NCBI RefSeq assembly: GCF_021172065.1
Contig: NZ_CP087880.1
Coordinates: forward strand, 3,448,583 to 3,512,582
Reading direction: 5' to 3'
Length of the DNA stretch: 64,000 nt
Origin: Pseudocitrobacter corydidari
GTDB lineage: Bacteria > Pseudomonadota > Gammaproteobacteria > Enterobacterales > Enterobacteriaceae
In this document: positions 38,040 to 46,803 of the stretch, piece after piece
How the letters are laid out: each line of letters begins with the position of its first letter
Numbering within the stretch: the first letter of the stretch is position 1
The notes under the pieces: model-generated
The model's input: the letters and a program-made list of their open reading frames with translations, nothing else
Told to the model about the DNA's origin: nothing
Databases searched by the model: none
Program-made: the position numbers and the translations under genes

Positions 38040-39317
38040 ATGAATAAAATAGCTACAGGTGTTATCGCAACCCTTTTAATGTCCTGCACCACCGCCTGGG
38101 CGCAGCCCGTGGAATTACGCATGTCCTGGTGGGGCGGCAACAGCCGTCATCAGTCAACGTTAAAGGCTATCGCCGCGTTTGAACAAAAATACCCCGATAT
38201 CAAAGTAAAGGCGGAATATACCGGCTGGGATGGCCATCTTTCTCGTTTAACCACGCAAATGGCGAGCGGTACCGAGCCCGATGTCATGCAAACTAACTGG
38301 CCGTGGCTGATTATTTTCTCTAAAAATGGCGAAGGCTATTACGATTTAAATAAGCTGAAAGAGGTGCTGGATTTGGCGCAGTACGCACCGGGCGATCTCA
38401 ATTCCACCACCGTGAGAGGTAAACTTAATGGTCTGCCGATTTCGGTGAATGCCCCGGTGTTTTATTACAACGATGTCACCTGGAAAAAAGCGGGGCTGGC
38501 GTATCCAAAGAACTGGGATGAACTTTTTGCGGCGGGGAAAACCTTTCGCAGCACGTTAGGGGAAAACTATTATCCGTATGCGATGGTTGATCAGGATGTT
38601 ATTTTACTGCTCAACGCGTGGATGATGCAGAAATACAGTAAACCGATGTTTGACTCTAGTGGTAAATTCACCTGGAATGACGCGCAGTGGCAAGAGGCCT
38701 TTTCTTTTGTGAAACGTCTCAGCGACGATCACGTTATTCCGGGGCCAAAAACAATGTCCTCTTATGGCAAAGGCAATCTCTATGAGATGAAGCCGTGGAT
38801 CACTGGCGAATGGGGCGGCACGTTTACCTGGAATATCTCTATCCGCATGTATATCAATAACATGACACCGCCCGCCAAACTGGTATTAGGCGATTATGTT
38901 ATGCAGCCGGGAGCGAGCGATTCTGGCGTCTATTTTAAAACCGCGCAGATGTTCTCCGTATCGAAATCGACCCGCCATCCGCAAGAAGCCGCAACGCTTA
39001 TCAACTTCCTGCTGAATGACCCGCAGGCGGTGGAAGCATTAGGGCTCGAGCGCGGGATTCCGCTGAGTAAAACCGCAGAGAAAATATTGACCGACAACGG
39101 CACGATTGATCCGAACGACCCGGTCGTTGCCGGGCTGCGCCAGGCACAATCGTTGCCCACCACCGCCGTGGCGACACCTTACATTGAGGATTTGCAGGTG
39201 GTGGATCAGTTCACTGCGGCGCGCGAGAAAATGGATCATGGCGGCCAGACGCCTGCGCAGGTTGCTGCCACGTTCCGCCAACAGGTTGAGCGTATTGTCC
39301 GGCGGTTGAACCGTTAA
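38040..39317 (+). CDS. ABC-type sugar-binding protein (family 1), paralogue B
   Basis: This periplasmic solute-binding protein of 425 residues is a paralogue of the one at 30313-31614. The signal peptide MNKIATGVIATLLMSCTTAWA is followed by QPVELRMSWWGG. Conserved blocks shared with paralogue A: EYTGWDGHLSRLTTQMASG, EPDVMQTNWPWLIIFS, WKKAGLAYPKNWDELFAAGK, DHVIPGPK and NFLLNDPQAVE. I start at the ATG preceded by GGAG eight bases upstream; a longer in-frame start would place 31 residues before the signal peptide. No transporter membrane genes are in the window. It converges on lrgB with three bases between the stops. Confidence 0.86.
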   Translation: MNKIATGVIATLLMSCTTAWAQPVELRMSWWGGNSRHQSTLKAIAAFEQKYPDIKVKAEYTGWDGHLSRLTTQMASGTEPDVMQTNWPWLIIFSKNGEGYYDLNKLKEVLDLAQYAPGDLNSTTVRGKLNGLPISVNAPVFYYNDVTWKKAGLAYPKNWDELFAAGKTFRSTLGENYYPYAMVDQDVILLLNAWMMQKYSKPMFDSSGKFTWNDAQWQEAFSFVKRLSDDHVIPGPKTMSSYGKGNLYEMKPWITGEWGGTFTWNISIRMYINNMTPPAKLVLGDYVMQPGASDSGVYFKTAQMFSVSKSTRHPQEAATLINFLLNDPQAVEALGLERGIPLSKTAEKILTDNGTIDPNDPVVAGLRQAQSLPTTAVATPYIEDLQVVDQFTAAREKMDHGGQTPAQVAATFRQQVERIVRRLNR

Positions 39318-39320
39318 TTT

Positions 39321-40010
39321 TTAAAACATCACCCAGCCCACTAGCGGCGCAACCAGCACCATCACTACGCCTGACAGCATCATCACCAGGCTTGCCACCA
39401 CGCCCTCCTGCGGACCCAGCTCGTAGGAGCGCGCGGTTCCGGCGCCGTGCGACGCGGCGCCAAATCCTGCGCCCTTCGCCATGCCCTCACGAATGGAGAG
39501 GCGTAAAAACAGCACATCGCCAATCGCCATGCCAAAGACGCCGGTCACCACCACAAACAACGCGACCAGATCCGGCTGCCCGCCGAGCGGTTTAGCCGCC
39601 GCCAGCGCAAACGGCGTGGTCACCGAGCGCACCGCCAGGCTGCGCTGAATTTCATCGGGCAGCGTAAATAAACGCGCCAGCCATACGGAACTGGTCACCG
39701 CCACCACGGTTGCGGTAATCACCCCGGCAGACAGCGACATCCAGTGGCGCTTGATGATCGCCAGATTGTCATACACCGGCACGGCAAACGCGATGGTCGC
39801 CGGGCCCAGTAGCCACAGCAGCCAGTGCGCTTCCCCCATATAGTTTTGATAGGAGATATGGCCGAATACCAGCATTAGCACCAGCAGAACCGGGGTTAAT
39901 ACCAGCGGCATCAGCGGCAGTTTGCGAAAGCGGCGATAGAGTCGTTTATTGGCGAAATAGAGCACCAGCGTAATGGCAAGGCACAGCACGCTCAGTTGAA
40001 AGTTACTCAT
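39321..40010 (-). CDS. LrgB/CidB-family membrane protein
   Basis: This 229-residue inner-membrane protein of the LrgB family (relatives YohK in E. coli, LrgB/CidB in staphylococci) has about six hydrophobic helices. The conserved signature SVTTPFALAAAKPLGG near 130 and GFGAASHGAGTARSYE near 185 identify the family. Family members act with LrgA partners and have been described as holin/antiholin-like proteins and, in other organisms, as pyruvate or glycolate/glycerate transporters. It overlaps lrgA by eight bases and lies next to a divergent LysR gene. Confidence 0.88.
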   Translation of the reverse strand: MSNFQLSVLCLAITLVLYFANKRLYRRFRKLPLMPLVLTPVLLVLMLVFGHISYQNYMGEAHWLLWLLGPATIAFAVPVYDNLAIIKRHWMSLSAGVITATVVAVTSSVWLARLFTLPDEIQRSLAVRSVTTPFALAAAKPLGGQPDLVALFVVVTGVFGMAIGDVLFLRLSIREGMAKGAGFGAASHGAGTARSYELGPQEGVVASLVMMLSGVVMVLVAPLVGWVMF

Positions 40011-40410
40011 GGCGCATCCGCTTCAGTTCGTAGCGATAGACTTTATCCACCACCCACGCCGTCGCGCCGAGCACCATCATGGTGCTGAGCGCAATCACCA
40101 GAAAAATACGCCAGCCATCGACCATCAGCAGTTGCGCGTAATTCACCACCGCCACCACGGCTGGCACGAAGAAGAGCAGCATTTCCGCCAGCAGCCAGCG
40201 CGAGCCCGCGCGTACCCACTTCAGCGGCACAATATGGCAGACAATCACCAGCATCAGCACCATACCCACCAGGTTGGCGGGGAGCGGCAGATTCAGCCAG
40301 TTCACCAGATATTCAGCAAAAACAAACAACCCGGCGTACAGAATGACCTGCACCGGCACCTGAAGACGTTGCAAAACGGAGGGCATCACGCGCCCTAAGG
40401 CCTCAGCCAT
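40003..40410 (-). CDS. LrgA/CidA-family membrane protein
   Basis: This 135-residue partner of LrgB has four predicted membrane helices (about 20-40, 44-62, 73-92 and 100-122) and a basic C-terminus (YELKRMRHE). Conserved family features are LPANLVGMVLML near 43 and AEMLLFFVPAVVAVVNY near 75. It is the first gene of the lrgAB unit, 103 bases from the divergent LysR-type gene, a CidR/AlsR-like arrangement. Transport of small carboxylates or overflow metabolites is more likely than lysis, but this is inference. Confidence 0.86.
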   Translation of the reverse strand: MAEALGRVMPSVLQRLQVPVQVILYAGLFVFAEYLVNWLNLPLPANLVGMVLMLVIVCHIVPLKWVRAGSRWLLAEMLLFFVPAVVAVVNYAQLLMVDGWRIFLVIALSTMMVLGATAWVVDKVYRYELKRMRHE

Positions 40411-40513
40411 GAAAGGAGTGTCCGGAAAAAATCAGAGATGCACAGTATAGTGAGCGCACGAGGATGGCAGAAATGAATTAAACTCATCGCAGGTATAGTT
40501 TCGAGGCATAATC

Positions 40514-41401
40514 ATGGACATCAGAACGCTGCGCTATTTCGTTGAAGTGGTACGTCAGCAGAGCTTTACCCGCGCGGCGGAGAAACTCTTCGTCACGCAG
40601 CCAACTATCAGCAAGATGCTGAAAAACCTGGAAGATGAACTCAACAGCACCCTGCTCATCCGCGACGGGCGCAAATTGCTGCTCACCGATACCGGGCAGG
40701 TGGTGTTTGAACGCGGGCTGGTGATCCTCGATGAATTTCGCCAACTGGAAGCCGAACTGACCGATATCAACCATCTCAACAAAGGCCAGTTGCGCCTCGG
40801 CATCCCGCCAATGGTTGGCATGATGATGGCCGGCCCTATCAGCCTGTTTCGCCAGCGTTATCCCGGTGTGGAGCTTAAAGTGTCCGAATTCGGCGGGCTA
40901 ACGGTGCAGCAGGCGGTGATGAACGGCGAGCTTGATTTAGCCATGACCGCGCTGCCGGTAGAAGAAGAGAGCGGCCTTGCGACGTTGCCGCTATTTAGCC
41001 ACCCGCTTTGCGTGCTGGTTCCCCGTTCCGGCGAGTGGCTGGAACAAACTTCGGTTTCCCCCGAGCAGCTCGCGGCACATCCGTTGCTTATCTATAACGA
41101 AGATTTCGCGTTGAGTCGTCAGTTGATGCAGCTGTTTAATCAACATAACGTGAAGCCGCGTATCGCGGTACGCAGCGGGCAATGGGATTTCCTCGCGGCG
41201 ATGGTCCAGGCGGGCGTCGGCGTGGCGATTTTACCGGAGCCGATTTGCGAAAGGCTGGATGCGAAAACGCTGCGCTGGCTGCCGCTCGAGAGCGAACTCC
41301 ACTGGCAACTGGGCATGATTTGGCGGGAAGGAGTGTATTTGTCGCACAGCGCCCAGGCGTGGCTGAAGTGCTGCGAGGGGTTTTGGTTGCCGAAAGCGTA
41401 G
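40514..41401 (+). CDS. LysR-type regulator, probable control of lrgAB
   Basis: This 295-residue LysR-family regulator has an N-terminal helix-turn-helix (MDIRTLRYFVEVVRQQSFTR...TQPTISKMLKNLEDELN) and an effector-binding domain from about 90 (LRLGIPPMVG). It is divergent from lrgAB, the usual layout for a LysR regulator of CidA/LrgA operons such as CidR. The inducer is probably a small acid such as acetate or pyruvate by analogy, not shown here. Confidence 0.88.
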   Translation: MDIRTLRYFVEVVRQQSFTRAAEKLFVTQPTISKMLKNLEDELNSTLLIRDGRKLLLTDTGQVVFERGLVILDEFRQLEAELTDINHLNKGQLRLGIPPMVGMMMAGPISLFRQRYPGVELKVSEFGGLTVQQAVMNGELDLAMTALPVEEESGLATLPLFSHPLCVLVPRSGEWLEQTSVSPEQLAAHPLLIYNEDFALSRQLMQLFNQHNVKPRIAVRSGQWDFLAAMVQAGVGVAILPEPICERLDAKTLRWLPLESELHWQLGMIWREGVYLSHSAQAWLKCCEGFWLPKA

Positions 41402-41410
41402 AGCGCATGT

Positions 41411-41534
41411 TATGCCCGGTGGCGCTACGCTTACCGGGCCTACAGGTTCTGGGAATGGGATGTAATCGTCGTGCTGCGCTTACCGGGCCTACAACTAACC
41501 TGTAGGCCGGATAAGGCGCAGCCGCCATCCGGCG
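41411..41534. repeat. Three REP units between the LysR gene and yjcE
   Basis: The units gcccggtggcgctacgctta, cgtgctgcgcttaccgggcc and gtaggccggataaggcgcag lie between the convergent LysR and yjcE genes. The first two share the same orientation and the last is inverted. They probably provide the 3' ends for both genes. Confidence 0.85.
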
Positions 41535-41538
41535 TGGA

Positions 41539-43185
41539 TTACTCACCTTCTATCAACAGCGCTTCCAGCAAATCAAGGTCATGCAGAAGTTTCTGCAACG
41601 TCTCGTTACTGATCTGCCGCGTTGCACGCAGGTGATACAGCTCCCCGCGCTCTGAACGCAGCGCCGCCAGGCGGAAACGACGTTCCAGCTGTTCTTCCAG
41701 CATTGAGGTTTCCACGTCGTTACGCCCATCGGCACGGCGACGCAGGTTACCAATAACGCGGGAACTGACTTCCGTCAGCAGCTGATTATCAATGTTCTCC
41801 TGGGTATCCGCCGCCAGTCGTTCTTCCATTTTCTGAATCGCGACAATCGCCACTTCCGCCGTTGCGGACCGGGCCAGACGCTCCTCTTTTTGCTGCTGCG
41901 GCAGGTCACGAACTTCAACGTGGCGCAGCAGAATCGGCAGCATAATCACCCCGACAAACAGTGAGAAGAGAATGACGCCCGCCGACAGGAACACCAGCTC
42001 ATAACGCGCCGGGAAGACGTTGCCATCCGGCAGCAGCAGCGGGATGGAGAGCACACCGGCGAGAGTAATCGCCCCGCGCACCCCGGCGAAGGAGGCAATG
42101 GCCAGCTCGCGCGTTGACCAGCTCCCGAACTCCATCGGTTTTTTCTTCAGGAAGCGTTGGCTGAAGCGCTGCATCGTCCACAGCCAGCCAAAGCGCACCA
42201 GCATCAGCGCCGCGTAAATCAGCAGAATGTCGGTAAACAGCATCCAGATTTCAACGTTCGGGTCCGCTTCTGCGGCCACCAGCGACGTCTCGAGAATGCC
42301 GGGTAATTGCAGGCCCAACAGCAGGAACACCATGCCGTTAAACACAAACTCCAGCATCGCCCAGGTGCTGTTGGCGCGCAGGCGCATCGCCAGCGGCGCG
42401 GTACGCATCACGCCGGAACGGGTGATGGTCATCCCCGCCGCAACCGCCGCCAGGATGCCGGAAACGCCGACGTGTTCCGCAATCAGATAGGACGCGAACG
42501 GCAGCAGGAACAGCAGCACGATTTGCGTTGCCGGTTCATCGCCGCCCCAACGGCTGAGGAAGCGCAGCGAGCGGCCATACAGCCAGCTGACCACAAAACC
42601 GGCCAGGATGCCGCCAATCGCCACTTTCAAAAATTCAAGCGTCGCGCCGCCAACGGTAAAGACCATTGTGCCCATGGCAACCGCCACGGCAAACTTCAGC
42701 GAGACCAGGCCCGAAGCATCGTTCATCAACGCTTCGCCCTGCAAAATGCCCATGATTTTCTTCGGAATGCGCCCTTCACCGACAATCCCGGAGAGCGCCA
42801 CCGCATCGGTTGGCGACAGTACCGCCGCCAGGGCAAATGCGGGAATCAGTGGGATACCCGGCACCAGCCAGTAAATCAGGAAACCGATGCCAACCACCGT
42901 CACCAGCACCAGCGCAAGGGCGAGGCCAAGGATTTCGCGACCGTGCTCCAGGAATTCGCGGGTCGGCGTTTTCCAGCCATCGGCGAACAGCAGCGGCGGA
43001 ATAAACAGAACGAGGAACAGCTCCGGGTCGAACTCTACGTGAAGGCCGAAGGTCGGCCACGCCAGCAGCGCACCGATGGCAATCTGCATCAGCGGCAGCG
43101 GCACCTGAAATGGCAAGACACGGGTTACAACCCCGGAGAGCGAGACCACGAGGGTCATGATGAGTATGGTGAAGAATATTTCCAT
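41539..43185 (-). CDS. yjcE: YjcE, CPA1-family Na+/H+ antiporter
   Basis: This 548-residue antiporter (E. coli YjcE 549) has about 12 membrane helices in the first 410 residues and a cytoplasmic C-terminal tail of about 130 charged residues. Motifs: FIPPLLFADGW near 64, VLSPTDAVALSGIVG near 124 and GEALMNDASGLVSLKFAVA near 149, where the aspartates of the ion site lie. FAGVRGAITLAGVLSIPLLL follows near 355. It exchanges monovalent cations for protons. In E. coli it lies beside ghxP; here the PTS/transketolase operon is inserted between them, and yjcF is missing. Confidence 0.94.
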   Translation of the reverse strand: MEIFFTILIMTLVVSLSGVVTRVLPFQVPLPLMQIAIGALLAWPTFGLHVEFDPELFLVLFIPPLLFADGWKTPTREFLEHGREILGLALALVLVTVVGIGFLIYWLVPGIPLIPAFALAAVLSPTDAVALSGIVGEGRIPKKIMGILQGEALMNDASGLVSLKFAVAVAMGTMVFTVGGATLEFLKVAIGGILAGFVVSWLYGRSLRFLSRWGGDEPATQIVLLFLLPFASYLIAEHVGVSGILAAVAAGMTITRSGVMRTAPLAMRLRANSTWAMLEFVFNGMVFLLLGLQLPGILETSLVAAEADPNVEIWMLFTDILLIYAALMLVRFGWLWTMQRFSQRFLKKKPMEFGSWSTRELAIASFAGVRGAITLAGVLSIPLLLPDGNVFPARYELVFLSAGVILFSLFVGVIMLPILLRHVEVRDLPQQQKEERLARSATAEVAIVAIQKMEERLAADTQENIDNQLLTEVSSRVIGNLRRRADGRNDVETSMLEEQLERRFRLAALRSERGELYHLRATRQISNETLQKLLHDLDLLEALLIEGE

Positions 43186-43335
43186 GCGATCCCTGTTTGC
43201 AGCGTTGTCTTATTATGTAAACCGTAAAATATGAAGCGTCATGCCTCTGTATCATACGCATACCAGAGTAACGCAAAAGGAAACGAGAGGATCCTTAAAA
43301 TGAAAAATCGACCGGTAAAAAAATGCGAAAAATCG

Positions 43336-44355
43336 TTAACAACTGTCTCGCTGGCACAGCCGTGAGGCAATCGTCGCTTTCGGGGTCCAGTCGTTGTCGC
43401 TCAGTCGCGCCAATAACGCTTTTCCGGCATCCGCGCCAATTTTTCGATGCGGCACAGACATCGTCGTGAGAGGCGGCTGACACACCCGGCTGACATCGCT
43501 ATTACCAAACCCCACCACTGCCAAATCGTCCGGAACTTTGATACGCCGCCGCTGGCACTCGTACAACACGCCACAGGCCAGTTCATCGGATTCACACACC
43601 AGCGCGTCCAGTTCCGGCCAGGCCAGCAAAAATTCCGGAAGCTGCGCCGCACCGGTGGAAAACGTGGGCGGCGATGCCGCATTAATGACGCGGTCCACAG
43701 AGCGGTGATGGCGCAGCATCGCCTTGTACCACCCCTGTAGATGTTGTTGGAACACCCATTTTTCCTGATTGGCGCAGAGTAAGCCTATGTTTTGATAGCC
43801 GCGTGTGATCAGCATTTCGGTCAGTTCAAACATCGCAGCGGCATGGTCAATGCCGATATTCATATCAATAGGATCGGCACGCACCGCGCCAATCTCCATC
43901 ACCGGAATAGACGCATTTTGCAGCCAGTTACGTACATTTTCGCTGTGTTCAACGCTCAGTAGCACCGCCGCCGCGATGTTAGACGCCAGCAGAGTTTCAA
44001 GCAGTTTTTCTTCCTGCTCCGGCTGATGCTGAGATTCCGCCAGCATGATTTGATAGCCCGCAGGTTGTAGCACTTGCTGTAGACCCGCAAACATCTCTGA
44101 GCAGCCAAATTCGCCAAGATGCGGTACGACCATCGCGATCGTCCACGATGAGGCGGAAGCCAACGCGCTGGCCGCCAGATTCGGCACATAGCCAAGCTCC
44201 TGAACGGCTGCTTCAATTTTCTCGCGTAACTTATCCGATACCGCCTCGGGCGTTCGCAGAGCCCGGGATACGGTCATCGTTCCGACCCCCGCCAGTTGGG
44301 CGACATCGGCCAGAGTAACCTTTCCCGTACTGCGTCGTTTTCGGGTTATCGACAT
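43336..44355 (-). CDS. LacI-family regulator of the adjacent PTS operon
   Basis: This 339-residue LacI/GalR-family repressor has a DNA-binding domain at residues 13-60 (VTLADVAQLAGVGTMTVSRA, hinge LAASALASASSW). A periplasmic-binding-protein-like sensor domain follows, with the C-terminal typical run DDLAVVGFGNSDVSRVCQPP near 285. It resembles GntR/IdnR-type members. It is divergent from the PTS/transketolase operon, whose upstream region has two identical LacI-type palindromes. The likely inducer is a sugar phosphate made by the PTS; identity unknown. Confidence 0.9.
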   Translation of the reverse strand: MSITRKRRSTGKVTLADVAQLAGVGTMTVSRALRTPEAVSDKLREKIEAAVQELGYVPNLAASALASASSWTIAMVVPHLGEFGCSEMFAGLQQVLQPAGYQIMLAESQHQPEQEEKLLETLLASNIAAAVLLSVEHSENVRNWLQNASIPVMEIGAVRADPIDMNIGIDHAAAMFELTEMLITRGYQNIGLLCANQEKWVFQQHLQGWYKAMLRHHRSVDRVINAASPPTFSTGAAQLPEFLLAWPELDALVCESDELACGVLYECQRRRIKVPDDLAVVGFGNSDVSRVCQPPLTTMSVPHRKIGADAGKALLARLSDNDWTPKATIASRLCQRDSC

Positions 44356-44471
44356 TTGAATTCCTGAGTAAACGCTATGTTATTAGAGAGTTAGCGATCA
44401 TTTTTTCTTCACATGTTGGGCAGTATACGCCGGAAATCCACAATTTTGCTGTGAATTGATGCGCCCCGATT

Positions 44472-44485
44472 TGATAGCGCTATCA
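44472..44485. promoter_or_regulatory. LacI-type operator 1 of the PTS operon
   Basis: TGATAGCGCTATCA is a perfect palindrome with the central CG-type step (GC|GC) typical of LacI/GntR-family operators. Its core GATAGCGCTATC is repeated 34 bases downstream. The 34-base centre distance is about three helical turns, so two dimers could bind the same face. Confidence 0.82.
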
Positions 44486-44505
44486 CAATTTCCAATGATA
44501 CATTT

Positions 44506-44519
44506 TGATAGCGCTATCT
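44506..44519. promoter_or_regulatory. LacI-type operator 2 of the PTS operon
   Basis: TGATAGCGCTATCT has the same 12-base palindromic core as operator 1 and directly abuts the CRP site. Repressor here should block CRP or RNA polymerase at the PTS promoter. Confidence 0.82.
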
Positions 44520-44520
44520 T

Positions 44521-44536
44521 TGTGATAATCATCACG
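44521..44536 (+). promoter_or_regulatory. CRP site of the PTS operon
   Basis: TGTGA-taatca-TCACG matches the CRP consensus TGTGA-N6-TCACA at nine of ten positions. If the start of transcription is near 44570, with TAAAGT at 44558-44563 as -10, the site is centred at about -41.5 as in class II activation. The exact promoter is inference. Confidence 0.75.
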
Positions 44537-44600
44537 GTTACCAACTTCGCCGTTGAATAAAGTTTGCTCATTCCACACACCCCGTTGCAGGAGAATCCAT

Positions 44601-45044
44601 GTGCTGAACCAATGGCTGAATGACACCACCATTGCACTAAAAAATGAGGTCGATAGCTGGCCTCAGGCGCTGGAGATTTGCGCTCAGCCGCTGCTTGAGT
44701 CGGGCGTAATCGAACCCGGTTACATCACGGCGATAATCCAGCAGCATCAAAAATTAGGCCCCTATTACGTCCTGGCGCCTGGCCTGGCAATGCCGCACGC
44801 CCGCCCGGAAGAAGGCGCTCATGGGATGGGATTGTCATTACTGAAATTACAACACGGGGTGGCATTTGGCGCGGATGAATTTGATCCCGTCGATGTGATT
44901 ATCATGCTCGCGGCCCCCGATAAGCATAGCCATATTGAAATGATTTCTGCGCTTGCCGAGCTTTTTTCCAGCGAAGACGATCTCGCATTGCTTCATGAGG
45001 CAAAAACATTAGAGGAGATTAAAACCATTATTTCCCGTTTCTGA
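44601..45044 (+). CDS. PTS EIIA component, ascorbate/UlaC-type
   Basis: This EIIA protein of the mannitol/fructose/ascorbate superfamily has 147 residues; the phosphorylated histidine is His66 in GLAMPHARPE. It accepts phosphate from HPr and passes it to the EIIB encoded next. I use GTG at 44601 because AGGAG lies seven bases upstream; an ATG at 44553 is in frame but lacks a ribosome-binding site and gives a Cys/His/Arg-rich leader unlike UlaC. It is the first gene of an IIA-IIB-IIC-transketolase N-transketolase C operon like S. enterica STM2340-2344. Confidence 0.9.
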   Translation: MLNQWLNDTTIALKNEVDSWPQALEICAQPLLESGVIEPGYITAIIQQHQKLGPYYVLAPGLAMPHARPEEGAHGMGLSLLKLQHGVAFGADEFDPVDVIIMLAAPDKHSHIEMISALAELFSSEDDLALLHEAKTLEEIKTIISRF

Positions 45045-45125
45045 TTTTATTTTTCTCCGGTTTAAACGCTCACGATCTCCAGTGACATCGTGCGCTCGTA
45101 CTCTACTCAAAAAAAGGTAACAACC

Positions 45126-45398
45126 ATGAAAATAATGGCAATTTGTGGCTCCGGTTTGGGCAGTAGTTTTATGGTGGAAATGAATATCAAAAAGGTGCTG
45201 AAGAAATTAAATATTGAGGCGGAAGTCGAGCACTCAGATTTATCTTCGGCAACACCCGGCGCTGCCGATCTTTTTGTGATGGCAAAAGATATTGCCAGTA
45301 GCGCCAGCGTGCCGGAAAGTCAGCTCGTCGTCATAAACAATATTATCGATATAAATGAATTAGAAACTAAGCTCAGCGCTTATTTCTCGGCACAATAA
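45126..45398 (+). CDS. PTS EIIB component, ascorbate/UlaB-type
   Basis: This 90-residue EIIB has the phosphocysteine Cys7 in the loop CGSGLGSS, characteristic of the lactose/ascorbate EIIB fold. It transfers phosphate from EIIA to the incoming sugar. An in-frame ATG 12 codons upstream gives a leader not found in the family, and AAGGTAA precedes the ATG chosen. The EIIC gene follows 22 bases later. Confidence 0.9.
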   Translation: MKIMAICGSGLGSSFMVEMNIKKVLKKLNIEAEVEHSDLSSATPGAADLFVMAKDIASSASVPESQLVVINNIIDINELETKLSAYFSAQ

Positions 45399-45420
45399 TC
45401 CTGATTAAAGCGAGGCGGAT

Positions 45421-46803
45421 ATGTTTATCCTTGAAACGCTAAATTTTGTTGTCGATATTCTTAAAGTCCCTTCCGTTCTGGTCGGGTTAATTGCCTTAAT
45501 TGGCCTCGTGGCACAGAAAAAATCCTTTTCTGATGTGGTGAAAGGCACCATCAAAACCATTCTCGGTTTCATTGTGCTGGGCGGCGGCGCATCCGTGCTG
45601 GTGGGTTCACTGAATCCACTCGGCGGGATGTTCGAGCACGCGTTCAACATTCAGGGCATCATTCCTAACAACGAAGCGATCGTCTCTATCGCGCTGGAAA
45701 AATATGGCGCATCGACGGCGCTCATCATGGCCTTCGGCATGGTGGCCAATATCATCGTCGCCCGCTTCACGCGCCTGAAGTACATCTTCCTGACCGGGCA
45801 CCATACGTTTTATATGGCGTGCATGATCGGTGTGATTTTGACGGTGGCAGGCTTTGACGGCATTGGTCTGGTCTTTACCGGTTCGCTGATTCTCGGGCTG
45901 GTGATGGCCTTCTTCCCGGCGCTGGCGCAGCGTTACATGAAGCGTATTACCGGCACTGACGATATCGCGTTTGGTCACTTCGGCACGCTGGGTTATGTGC
46001 TTTCTGGCTGGATTGGCAGCGTGTGCGGGAAAGGTTCACGCTCTACCGAAGAGATGAACCTGCCGAAAAATCTGAGCTTCCTGCGCGACAGCTCCATCTC
46101 TATCTCGCTCACCATGATCATTATTTACATGATTCTGGCCGTCAGTGCCGGACGTGAATATGTCGAAACCCAGCTCAGCGGCGGGCAAAACTATCTGGTC
46201 TATTCCATCATTCAGGCCATCACCTTTGCGGCGGGCGTGTTCATCATCCTACAGGGTGTGCGGTTAATCCTCGCGGAAATCGTCCCGGCCTTTACCGGCT
46301 TCTCGGAAAAACTGGTGCCTAACGCCCGACCGGCGCTGGATTGCCCGGTGGTGTACCCGTATGCGCCTAACGCGGTTTTAATTGGTTTCCTGTTCAGCTT
46401 CCTCGGCGGGCTGGTCGGTTTGTTCCTGCTCGGTCAGTTCAAGCTGGTACTGATTCTCCCCGGCGTCGTGCCGCACTTCTTCACCGGCGCAACCGCTGGC
46501 GTATTTGGTAACGCCACAGGCGGGCGTCGCGGCGCGATGATCGGCGCGTTTGCCAATGGCCTGCTGATCACCTTCCTCCCGGTATTGCTGTTGCCAGTGC
46601 TTGGCGCGATTGGCTTCGCGAATACCACCTTCTCCGACGCGGATTTCGGCGTCGTTGGCATCATCATGGGTAACCTGGCGCGCTACCTCTCGCCGATGGC
46701 AATTACCGGCCTGGTGGTGGCGCTGTTCGCGCTACTGGTGGTCTACAACATCGTGAAAAGTAAACCTAACGCGCAGCAGCAGGACACAGGAGCAAAATCA
46801 TAA
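45421..46803 (+). CDS. PTS EIIC component, ascorbate/UlaA-type permease
   Basis: This 460-residue membrane permease (UlaA of E. coli about 465) has about 11 helices; conserved runs include GFIVLGGGASVLVGSLNPLG near 44 and the later PYAPNAVLIGFLFSFLGG near 312. It translocates and, with IIB, phosphorylates the substrate. The substrate need not be ascorbate: none of the ula catabolic genes (ulaDEF, ulaG) is present, and a transketolase pair follows instead. The last base of the stop is the first base of the next ATG (TAATG). Confidence 0.92.
   Translation: MFILETLNFVVDILKVPSVLVGLIALIGLVAQKKSFSDVVKGTIKTILGFIVLGGGASVLVGSLNPLGGMFEHAFNIQGIIPNNEAIVSIALEKYGASTALIMAFGMVANIIVARFTRLKYIFLTGHHTFYMACMIGVILTVAGFDGIGLVFTGSLILGLVMAFFPALAQRYMKRITGTDDIAFGHFGTLGYVLSGWIGSVCGKGSRSTEEMNLPKNLSFLRDSSISISLTMIIIYMILAVSAGREYVETQLSGGQNYLVYSIIQAITFAAGVFIILQGVRLILAEIVPAFTGFSEKLVPNARPALDCPVVYPYAPNAVLIGFLFSFLGGLVGLFLLGQFKLVLILPGVVPHFFTGATAGVFGNATGGRRGAMIGAFANGLLITFLPVLLLPVLGAIGFANTTFSDADFGVVGIIMGNLARYLSPMAITGLVVALFALLVVYNIVKSKPNAQQQDTGAKS

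Noticed and set aside
42307..43227. 306-residue plus-strand frame
   Set aside because: Antisense shadow of yjcE, rich in His/Gln/Arg, no start signal.
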